Positions 1 to 5,211 of a stretch of DNA of 5,336 nucleotides are shown piece after piece. The notes under the pieces were generated by a model. It was given only the letters and a program-made list of their open reading frames with translations, had not been told where the DNA came from and did not search any database. Both the position numbers and the translations under genes were made by a program. Source of the stretch: Candidatus Peribacteria bacterium (GTDB lineage: Bacteria; Patescibacteria; JAEDAM01; Absconditabacterales; Absconditicoccaceae); the NCBI GenBank assembly GCA_031288635.1, contig JAITQZ010000067.1:1-5336 (forward strand). Direction: 5' to 3'. How positions within the stretch are numbered: position 1 is the stretch's first letter; each line of letters opens with the position of its first letter.

Positions 1-1883
1 GAAGAAAAGTCATTTTAGACGGTTGGGGATTTTATTTCCCGATGTTCCATCAGTTAATGCAGGTGAACCTCAATACCGTAGCGTTTGAAGTAGCACAATA
101 AGGTCCTGAGGCATTTATCACTAAAGATAATTTGCGTGCGGACATTTGTGCAAAGTTCTTTATCAAGGTAAAACGCGATGCCGAAGCTATTGGTCGAGCG
201 GCAACTACCTTGGGTAATAAGGCCGTAGACGATAAGACCTTGAAAGACTTTGCCAATGATAAATTGGTGTCTACACTAAGAAGTGTTACCGCCAAAAGTA
301 CGTTGATTGAATTGCACCAGAATCGTGAACAATTTAAGCAAGATGTTCGCGAAATCGCAGCAAGCGATCTCGAAGAAAATGGCTTTGAGTTAGAAAATGT
401 GTCTATCGTGAAGCTGGATCAAACCGACTATTCACGTATTGACATCAAGAATAACATTTTTGATGCTCAAGGTGCGAAAACCATTGCAGAGACGACACAG
501 GCAGCGTTGGTAGCAAAAAACAAGATTGAAAAATTGGCAGAGGTAGAAAAAGAAAGCCAAAACCTCGAAAATTTGCAACAAATCAACGAAATCAATGTGA
601 AAAAGTCTGAGTCTTCCGCAAATGCTGCTAAAGAACAGCAAAACAAACAAGCTCTGGCTAATGCTGAAGCTCGTGAATTTGCCGCCGAACAACAACGGAA
701 AGCTCAAGAAGCTGAAATTGCCTCAGGAAAAGCAGTTGCGGTGCAGCAAGCGAAAGCTGATCAGGAAACTGAAGCTGCTCGAATTGCTAAAGAAAAGGCT
801 GTGGAAGCTGCTGAATTTGAAAAACAGCAGGCTGTGGAAGCTGCTCGAATTGCTAAGGAACAGGCTGTTGAGACGGCAGATGTGAATAAAAAGCAAACTG
901 TTGCCGTAAAAGATGCCGAAGCGACAAAAGCAAAAGAAGTCGCTGCTCAAGAAGCAGCAATTGCGATTGCTGTTAAAGAGAAAGAAAAAGCTGCTGCAGA
1001 AGAACAGAAGAATTTAGCACTTGCGAAAGCCAAAGCTGCTGAAGAATCCGTTATTACTGCTCAAGCAAAAGCTAAAGCAGACAGAGAAAAAGAAGTCGCT
1101 ATCATCAACGAACAGGCACAAGCGACCAAGACTCAGGTCAAGGAGCAAATGCAGGTTGATGTAGAAGCGTACAAGAAAGAAAAACTTGCTCAGGCCGACA
1201 AAACTGCTGCGTTGAATAAGGCAGAAGCAGTGAGAACCGCTGCACAAGCTGACGCAGATGCTGCAAAACTCCGTGCTGAAGGTCTTAAAGCAGAACAAAT
1301 TGTTCCTGTGGAAGTAGACCAAAGAGCCGTGGAAGTAGAAGCTGCTCGTGTAGCGGTCTTGAAAGACCGTCTGGAAGCTGAAGGTAAAAACTTGGAAGTT
1401 TCCGTAACGAAGGCAATCAATATTGCTGCAATTCAGGCGGACAAGGAAGTTCGTGTTAAATTTGCTGAATCTCTTGGACTTGCCTTCAAAAATGTTGATA
1501 TACAAGTCTTCGGAGACCCGAATACATTGGAAACCGTTCTTGCAAACTTTACAGCAGGTGCGGGTAAGAGTGCCTTTATTACAGGTATTCAAACACCGAT
1601 TTTGCCGGGAGCGACTAAAGGGTCTATAATTAGCAACGATGCGAAAGCATTGATTTCTGATTATTGGAGCGGTCTGAAAACAGCTTTTGAAATCCAAGGT
1701 ACAGCAGATAATGTTAGCACCGAAGTAAAGAGCTTGATTTCTCAATTCGCTCAGTCTTCTGGAGGCGGAAACTTAGCCGGTTTACTGGCTTTGTCCCGTT
1801 TTGTGAAGTCAGACGCAAGTGAAATTGAAGCAGAAAAGCTCGAAAAACTGTATAAAGCTTTGGAAGCAAAATCTGCTGAATAA
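1..1883 (+). CDS. Flotillin-like SPFH/coiled-coil membrane scaffold protein, 5' partial and interrupted by an in-frame UAA
   Basis: Flotillins (FloT/YqiK type) are membrane-anchored scaffolds that oligomerise in lipid microdomains. The frame is open from nt 3 and reads the SPFH core (GWGFYFPMFHQ, then FITKDNLRADICAKFFIKV), then IGRAATTLG, LVSTLRSV and LDQTDY, all typical of the family. A long Ala/Glu/Lys-rich coiled coil covers about nt 550-1400. The C-terminal part includes VFGDPNTLE, as in flotillin tails. The membrane-anchor N-terminus lies outside the window. A UAA at 99-101 splits the conserved SPFH region. The first conventional start after it is TTG at 132, which would give 583 aa, but it has no Shine-Dalgarno sequence and no anchor. 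A point mutation, a sequence error or a decaying gene is therefore more likely than a true start there. All of its roughly 20 glycines use GGN codons and none uses UGA. The stop is UAA. Family assignment is very likely; whether the gene is intact is unresolved. Confidence 0.88.
99..101 (+). other. In-frame UAA inside the conserved flotillin SPFH domain
   Basis: The frame reads ...FEVAQ, UAA, GPEAFITKD.... Both sides match flotillin in the same frame, so there is no frameshift and a single base separates the codon from CAA, GAA or AAA. UAA ends other genes in this window, so reassignment of UAA is unlikely. Confidence 0.85.
771..902 (+). repeat. Four tandem 33-bp (11-residue) repeats in the flotillin coiled coil
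   Basis: Successive 11-residue units read EAARIAKEKAV, EAAEFEKQQAV, EAARIAKEQAV and ETADVNKKQTV. Units 1 and 3 are almost identical in DNA, so the pattern also appears as a 66-bp duplication (771-836 and 837-902). Hendecad periodicity is typical of long, nearly straight coiled coils. The repeat is in phase with the coding frame. Confidence 0.8.
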
Positions 1884-1914
1884 TGAATGATGAATTTTGA
1901 ATATACGTTGAATC

Positions 1915-1940
1915 GTCCCGCTATTTCTAGCGGGACTTTT
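1915..1940 (+). terminator. Rho-independent terminator of the flotillin-like gene
   Basis: A perfect 9-bp stem (GTCCCGCTA at 1915-1923 with TAGCGGGAC at 1928-1936) closes a TTTC loop and is followed at once by TTTT, then CG and TTTT. It lies 32 nt after the UAA stop and separates this gene from the tRNA cluster. Confidence 0.93.
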
Positions 1941-1983
1941 CGTTTTATTCCATTTTCCTCATAAAAAAATCTTTCATTTCCTC

Positions 1984-2011
1984 TTGATTTTCTCCTCCGA
2001 TTTCGTACACT
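1984..2011 (+). promoter_or_regulatory. Putative sigma-70 promoter of the tRNA cluster
   Basis: TTGATT (1984-1989) and TACACT (2006-2011) are separated by 16 nt. They fall between the terminator and the first tRNA, implying a leader of about 25 nt before the mature tRNA 5' end. The match to consensus is moderate and was made by eye. Confidence 0.45.
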
Positions 2012-2042
2012 ACTAACCACTTATGGGTAGCAATGAGGTTGT

Positions 2043-2116
2043 GCGGATATGATGTAGTTGGTGTAGCATAGCAGACTTCAGCTCTGCTCGTACGGGTTCA
2101 AGTCCCGTTATCCGCT
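2043..2116 (+). tRNA. tRNA-Gly(UCA), decodes UGA as glycine
   Basis: A complete cloverleaf is visible: a 7-bp acceptor (GCGGATA with TATCCGC), a 4-bp D stem with a canonical AGTTGGTGTA loop, a 5-bp anticodon stem (GCAGA with TCTGC), loop CTTCAGC with anticodon TCA at 2078-2080, a 4-nt variable region, and a 5-bp T stem with loop TTCAAGT. The discriminator is U73 and CCA is not encoded. C35, U73, G1-C72 and C2-G71 are known bacterial glycine identity elements. U73 argues against tRNA-Trp (G73), and the short variable loop and 7-bp acceptor rule out tRNA-Sec. tRNA-Gly(UCA) is the known adaptor for table 25. Position 37 is G, which is unusual beside A36. The fold is near certain and the Gly charging is an inference from the identity elements. 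Confidence 0.95.
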
Positions 2117-2138
2117 ATTTATACTTTGTAGATGGATA

Positions 2139-2375
2139 ATGAAAGCTTTTCTTCTCGGACTCGTCTTTATGGGAGTGGGTGGTGCAATGATGTATTATGC
2201 CTACCCTCTCAAGGAAATGTTTGGGCAGAATGCTTGGGCGGAGAGAAACCTCGGAGGAACGAGAAATCTGTTTCTGATGATGGGGTTTGTCTTGATTATT
2301 GTAGGAGGATTGATAATGTTTGGCATTGTGCAAGTTGCTAATCCTACCGAATCATTACCTGAAGGAATTACTTAA
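2139..2375 (+). CDS. Small two-helix membrane protein (78 aa), function unknown
   Basis: I do not recognise a named function. The protein has a hydrophobic segment at about residues 4-22, a short polar loop (FGQNAWAERNLGGTRN), a second helix at about 46-67 and a short polar tail. Small proteins of this shape, with a WAE-x-x-LGGTR-like loop before the second helix, seem to me familiar from Candidate Phyla Radiation genomes; this is an impression and was not searched. ATG at 2139 is chosen because it begins the first helix; GATGGA just upstream is at best a weak Shine-Dalgarno. The stop UAA (2373-2375) leaves one nucleotide before tRNA-Tyr, so the gene is probably co-transcribed with the flanking tRNAs and its mRNA may be cut during tRNA processing. 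It contains no in-frame UGA among about a dozen glycines. Confidence 0.82.
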   Translation: MKAFLLGLVFMGVGGAMMYYAYPLKEMFGQNAWAERNLGGTRNLFLMMGFVLIIVGGLIMFGIVQVANPTESLPEGIT

Positions 2376-2376
2376 T

Positions 2377-2459
2377 GGGGAGATGGCAGAGCGGTCAATT
2401 GCAGCTGACTGTAAATCAGCCGCCTCACGGCTACGTAAGTTCAAATCTTACTCTCCCCA
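2377..2459 (+). tRNA. tRNA-Tyr(GUA)
   Basis: The 7-bp acceptor GGGGAGA pairs with TCTCCCC, followed by A73. The anticodon stem GCTGA pairs with TCAGC, and the loop CTGTAAA gives anticodon GTA (2411-2413). A long variable arm (GCC...GGC hairpin) marks a class II tRNA, as expected for bacterial tRNA-Tyr. The T stem GTAAG pairs with CTTAC. A36-A37-A38 fits MiaA recognition. CCA is not encoded. Confidence 0.96.
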
Positions 2460-2463
2460 AAAT

Positions 2464-2536
2464 GGGCTCTTAGCTTAGTTGGTAGAGCGCCTGCTTTGCA
2501 CGCAGGAGGTCAGGGGTTCGACTCCCCTAGAGTCCA
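2464..2536 (+). tRNA. tRNA-Ala(UGC)
   Basis: The acceptor GGGCTCT pairs with AGAGTCC and includes the G3-U70 wobble that specifies alanine. The anticodon stem CCTGC pairs with GCAGG, and the loop TTTGCAC gives anticodon TGC (2497-2499). The T arm is AGGGG-TTCGACT-CCCCT and A73 is present. CCA is not encoded. It starts 4 nt after tRNA-Tyr, so the two are almost certainly processed from one transcript. Confidence 0.97.
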
Positions 2537-2608
2537 AAAAAAGGTTTTCGTTGAACCATCGGCGGAAATTTTTTCGAACAGCCTTTTATCTTTTTTTCCT
2601 TTCTAGAG

Positions 2609-3073
2609 ATGACAGAAAACCATTTTTCTATCAAAGTCGCAGACCTCCTCAATCATCTCGGAAGCGATACGATTGAGTTTTCAGAGATCAAGACCCCCCT
2701 TTTACCTAATTTGACTGTGGAAGGACTCAAAGGAACTCTCTATCTCCATTCGGTAGATGGGAAAAGCGTGCTTGTTCGCGTGGAACGCCTGGAAGGAGCA
2801 ATTCAAGAAATCTGTGAATGCTGCGGAGCTCCGTTTGTACGCCCTTTTTATATTGAAGTATATACTGCGAAATTCACGCTTGATGTGGATGAAGAACAGG
2901 ATTCTGCAGAAGAAGTATTTCTCCCCATTGACTGAAAAAATGCTACTATCAATATTGAAGAAATGCTGTACCAGGCAGTAAAATTACAAGACCCTTTTGT
3001 GATGAGATGTGCAGCGTGTGAAGCCACTACAGCAGATGATAAAGAGGAATTAGAGGAGTCCTCCCTTATCTAG
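2609..3073 (+). CDS. DUF177/YceD-like protein (154 aa), completed by UGA read as Gly109
   Basis: YceD (DUF177) proteins are linked to large-subunit rRNA accumulation and usually lie beside rpmF. Visible here are a first cysteine cluster (C69, C71, C72 in EICECCGAPF), the F-x-IEVYTAKF strand, PIDG-K-ATINIEE, then ALK-like helix residues and Q-DPFVMRC-AAC with C134 and C137. This paired-cysteine plan and length fit the family. The UGA at 2933-2935 is read as glycine; the standard code would end the protein at residue 108 and remove the second CxxC. The stop is UAG (3071-3073). ATG at 2609 follows a pyrimidine tract and has no clear Shine-Dalgarno. No rpmF follows. The final 24 nt overlap the tail of the opposite-strand PrgI-like gene. 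It may be transcribed from the tRNA promoter. The gene call is strong; the family name is by eye. Confidence 0.82.
2933..2935 (+). other. UGA decoded as glycine (YceD-like Gly109)
   Basis: The 45 codons after this UGA are open and carry PFVMRC-AAC, the second Cys pair expected in DUF177 proteins. GGA and GGG glycine codons occur elsewhere in the same gene, so UGA is an additional rather than sole glycine codon. Confidence 0.85.
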
Positions 3074-3490
3074 TTTATCAAGCGTATTAAAATCCCTTCA
3101 GCTTTTTATTTCAATTTTTTGCTTGCTCTCTCTTTGGCGAGATTTAGCGATAATGATATCAGAAGGCTGATTTTTTTTGAAATTGATTTGGAATTTTCTC
3201 GTAGTATCCAGAAAAAGGTCTCTAATTTTCTTTGCCATAAACTCCAAAAGGTTCATCTCAGAGACTTTGAAAAAAGTAATAAAAGCAAACATCAGGATAA
3301 TAATCACTGCAAAAATTACTCCCAATTCTTTTGCGTCCGCTTTTTGAAACGTACTAAACGTCGCGAGAGCAATGACAATCCCTATCGCCATCAGAAACAT
3401 CTGTATCATCGTAATATTAAATCACAAAATACTAATCCCAAATCCGGAAAAGAACCCTTTTTGAATATTCTGTGGGAAGATAACTTTCAT
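3050..3490 (-). CDS. PrgI-like two-helix membrane protein (146 aa), two UGA codons read as Gly
   Basis: PrgI-type proteins are small inner-membrane proteins found beside conjugation or type IV secretion-like ATPase genes. The N-terminus MKVIFPQNIQ resembles the VPQ/IPQ opening of that family. Two helices follow at about residues 27-45 and 56-74, then a conserved-looking FKVSEMNLLEFMAKKIRD and RKFQINF segment, and a charged Lys/Gln-rich tail ending DKGGLL. UGA at 3422-3424 (Gly23) and 3098-3100 (Gly131) lie in frame. Without table 25 the start would be placed at 3409 and the end at 3098, losing the N-terminal motif. ATG at 3490 is chosen for that motif, although the sequence upstream is pyrimidine-rich with no Shine-Dalgarno. 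The stop is UAA (3050-3052). It is the probable second gene after the membrane protein at 3622-4227. The PrgI name is moderate; the gene itself is well supported. Confidence 0.8.
3098..3100 (-). other. UGA decoded as glycine (PrgI-like Gly131)
   Basis: Reading through it adds RDFNTLDKLDKGGLL before a UAA at 3050-3052, a hydrophilic continuation of the charged tail. Confidence 0.75.
3422..3424 (-). other. UGA decoded as glycine (PrgI-like Gly23)
   Basis: It lies between ATG 3490 and the first helix. Reading through it joins MKVIFPQNIQ to the membrane segments in one frame. Confidence 0.78.
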
Positions 3491-3621
3491 AGGAGCAAAG
3501 GAGAGATAAAAGAGAAAAAGAGGAAAGTTTAAAGAGGAAAGTCGAAAGTTTTTTCTACTTTTCTTTATTTTATTCAAAAACAGGAAATTTGCAACTTTTC
3601 TCAGCTTTTTTCTTACGTTTC
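3491..3621. other. Intergenic spacer, purine-rich low-complexity with short repeats
   Basis: This 131-nt gap lies between two minus-strand genes. On the plus strand it carries reiterations of GAGGAAAGT/GAAAGT (about 3519-3550) followed by a T-rich stretch. A weak GAAAGT...ACTTTT inversion is present, but it has no good stem and I do not call a terminator. It may separate the two genes or hold a promoter; neither is clear. Confidence 0.4.
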
Positions 3622-4227
3622 TTATTCTTCTCCTAGTCCTTCTGGTAAGGTGGTGGACTTTTTTGCAAAACTCAACTTCATACGAATATGACTTGAAATC
3701 AGCAAGACAATAACCCCGTGAGTGAGCATTCGTAGTGGCATCGCTTGGATAAAATTACCAACGAAAGAAAACGTACCACTTACATTTTGCTTTATCATTG
3801 TCATCGTTTCAATCCCTTGCCCCATCACTGCCAAGGAGAGAGCAAAAATAAAGCTGAGCAAGGTCAGAGGAATTAGTGCAATATAGTACAATTTTTCAGC
3901 TGAGGGATTTTGCATTGTAGAGACTTTGATGGTACTAGAAGTATAGACTAAGATGGTTAATATGACGAATAATAATAAAACGAAGGTCAGTTGTCCCGTA
4001 TTTAGGAAATTTGCCAATGTTTGGTAATTCAGCCCGAGAAAACTGGTTTCTGGAGTGCTTGCCAATTGGTTTGCCCAATAGTGGATACTCTCCCCAAAGG
4101 CGTAACAGGTTCCTCCGATGATGTAATTGCCAATGATGAGGCTGACCATTTTTTCTGTTCCCATAATGATTGCCCAAATGAGGATGGCAATTGCTCCGAG
4201 GAGAATGGCGTAGCCAATTCGTTCCAT
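3622..4227 (-). CDS. Polytopic membrane protein (201 aa), function unknown
   Basis: I do not recognise the family. Hydrophobic segments lie at about residues 4-23, 28-44, 79-95, 114-136 and 160-180, separated by a polar loop (about 45-75, including the HYWANQL and STPETSF motifs). The tail is charged (RMKLSFAKK and EGLGEE). This suggests four or five membrane spans. ATG at 4227 is the first start after an in-frame UAG at 4240-4242; no Shine-Dalgarno is visible. The stop is UAA (3622-3624). No in-frame UGA occurs despite about 15 glycines. It lies upstream of the PrgI-like gene on the same strand, which suggests a part in a secretion- or conjugation-like membrane complex; this is inference from position only. 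A divergent promoter region separates it from the pilin-like gene. Confidence 0.88.
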   Translation of the reverse strand: MERIGYAILLGAIAILIWAIIMGTEKMVSLIIGNYIIGGTCYAFGESIHYWANQLASTPETSFLGLNYQTLANFLNTGQLTFVLLLFVILTILVYTSSTIKVSTMQNPSAEKLYYIALIPLTLLSFIFALSLAVMGQGIETMTMIKQNVSGTFSFVGNFIQAMPLRMLTHGVIVLLISSHIRMKLSFAKKSTTLPEGLGEE

Positions 4228-4258
4228 ATTGCTTGATAGCTATGAAATAAAAATTAGA

Positions 4259-4286
4259 TTGATTATTTAGTGTGATTCTATAGTAT
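4259..4286 (+). promoter_or_regulatory. Putative promoter of the pilin-like gene
   Basis: TTGATT (4259-4264) and TAGTAT (4281-4286) are 16 nt apart, giving a leader of about 35 nt before ATG 4328. Matches are moderate. It shares the near-palindromic ATTCTATAGTAT core with the minus-strand promoter. Confidence 0.4.
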
Positions 4287-4307
4287 GAACTTGGTAAAGA
4301 TTTTCAA
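4280..4307 (-). promoter_or_regulatory. Putative promoter of the minus-strand membrane-protein operon
   Basis: On the minus strand TTGAAA (4307-4302) and TACTAT (4285-4280) are 16 nt apart. The implied leader to ATG 4227 is about 45 nt. Matches are moderate. Its -10 overlaps the -10 of the opposite promoter. Confidence 0.4.
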
Positions 4308-4327
4308 TTTATTTTTCTATTTAGAGA

Positions 4328-5005
4328 ATGTCTAAAGCTCAACGTGGTTTTACCTTAATTGAAACAATCATAGCACTCACGCTTTTTGCATTTGTGATTA
4401 TTGGGGTATTTATGGCGGTCAATAGAGCCTATGCGTTTGTCCAACAAGCTAAACTCAATGTGATTGCGATGAATTTAACCAGAGAAGGAGTAGAGATGAT
4501 GTATAATATTAGAGATACAAACTGGAAAAGGCGGGCTGGAGTAAAGGATACCCATTGGTTGAAGAGAGATAGTTTCACCGGGAGTAACTCGAGTGATTTG
4601 TTTTCCAACAACGGAAGCGGTGTATATGCTCTTATCTGGAAAGATTCTAGCACCAATCAAACCTATGCTACCACAACCGTAACAGACTGTGATTATGATG
4701 CTACTGTAATAAGCTTCATAAATAATCCTTCTCCCAACTGCAAAAATTATTCTCTATTATCTTTTACGGGGAATGTGATGTTGTCTGGGGTATCTACTCC
4801 GATTTCTGGTCTGATGGCACAAGAGGGAGATTTTTATAGGATAGTGAAAGTAATTGGATTGTATAATAAAAGATGAAACAATGCTAATATAGCAGCGACT
4901 GATTGTGAAGCTTGTGAGCTTCGTTTTTGTGTGAAGACCTTTTACGTAGGAGTCTATAATGGAGCTACAGAACTGTGTAGCGTGATGACGAATTTCAGGG
5001 AGTAG
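4328..5005 (+). CDS. Type IV pilin-like protein (225 aa) with class III signal peptide; UGA read as Gly183
   Basis: The N-terminus MSKAQRG^FTLIETIIALTLF is a textbook prepilin: a short basic leader, cleavage by PilD-type peptidase after Gly7, Phe+1 and Glu+5, then a hydrophobic helix to about residue 30. The exported domain is Ser/Thr/Asn-rich with C121 and C138. UGA at 4874-4876 continues into GNNANIAATDCEACELRFC and then an 18-residue stretch ending LCSVMTNFRE, before UAG at 5003-5005. This adds C193, C196, C201 and C217, so four of the six cysteines lie beyond the UGA; disulfides in the exported pilin are plausible. ATG 4328 gives the short leader expected; AGAG just before it is only a weak ribosome site. 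The protein could be a major pilin or a pseudopilin; nothing here distinguishes them. It is divergent from the membrane-protein operon. Confidence 0.92.
4874..4876 (+). other. UGA decoded as glycine (pilin Gly183)
   Basis: The 42 residues beyond it include four cysteines and hydrophobic/polar strand patterns (RFCVKTFYVGVYNG) that look like a genuine folded pilin C-terminus. Confidence 0.87.
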
Positions 5006-5095
5006 AGGGGGAAAGGCTTCTGTGGTGGAGGGAGGTATGGTTTGTATGTGACGGGGGAACAAATCATTTGGACGTGATGAAGAAACAAATGCGTC

Positions 5096-5137
5096 CGAAC
5101 GGTTTATTTCCCCAGCAAAATACATCCGAACCGTTTG
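5096..5137 (+). other. Imperfect inverted repeat beside the tandem repeat
   Basis: AACGGTT (5098-5104) pairs with AACCGTT (5129-5135). With wobble pairs the stem extends to about 10 bp around a 22-nt loop. No T-run follows, so it does not look like an intrinsic terminator. Confidence 0.4.
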
Positions 5138-5139
5138 TC

Positions 5140-5211
5140 AAACCACCCACCAACATCAAACCATTCACCAACATCAAACCATTCACCAACATCAAACCAT
5201 TCACCTACAAA
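5140..5211. repeat. 18-bp tandem repeat (minisatellite), about four units
   Basis: The unit is AAACCATTCACCAACATC. Unit 1 (5140-5157) has two changes, units 2 (5158-5175) and 3 (5176-5193) are perfect, and unit 4 (5194-5211) matches for its first 12 nt. On the plus strand, read from ATG 5077, it encodes NIKPFT repeats; on the minus strand it encodes VGEWFD repeats. Confidence 0.9.

Noticed and set aside
132..134. TTG 132 as the true flotillin start
   Set aside because: No Shine-Dalgarno is present, it lies inside the conserved SPFH domain, and matching family sequence continues upstream in frame to the window edge.
1014..1745. Minus-strand frame of 243 codons opposite the flotillin-like gene
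   Set aside because: Cys/Phe/Ser-rich antisense of an Ala/Lys/Glu-rich coiled coil; the plus strand is clearly flotillin.
1751..2020. Minus-strand frame across the flotillin gene end
   Set aside because: It runs through a perfect intrinsic terminator and the flotillin tail, and has no recognisable domain.
2043..2116. tRNA(UCA) read as tRNA-Sec, tRNA-Trp or a nonsense suppressor
   Set aside because: The acceptor is 7 bp and the variable loop 4 nt, unlike tRNA-Sec. U73 is unlike tRNA-Trp. The UGA-containing genes give glycine a consistent role.
2537..2608. Possible terminator between tRNA-Ala and the YceD-like gene
   Set aside because: GGTT...AACC gives only a 4-bp stem with no adjacent T-run; later T-runs have no stem before them.
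2479..2676. Plus-strand frame starting inside tRNA-Ala
   Set aside because: Begins within a certain tRNA gene and overlaps the YceD-like start in another frame.
3119..3532. Plus-strand frame of 137 codons, longer than the standard-code minus-strand frame
   Set aside because: It is basic, low-complexity and family-less. Table 25 reveals a coherent two-helix protein on the minus strand over the same bases.
4757..5125. Minus-strand frame of 122 codons opposite the pilin C-terminus
   Set aside because: Antisense of the pilin coding sequence, which has a clear signal peptide and cysteine pattern.
5140..5211. CRISPR array
   Set aside because: The 18-bp units are directly adjacent with no spacers, so this is a minisatellite.
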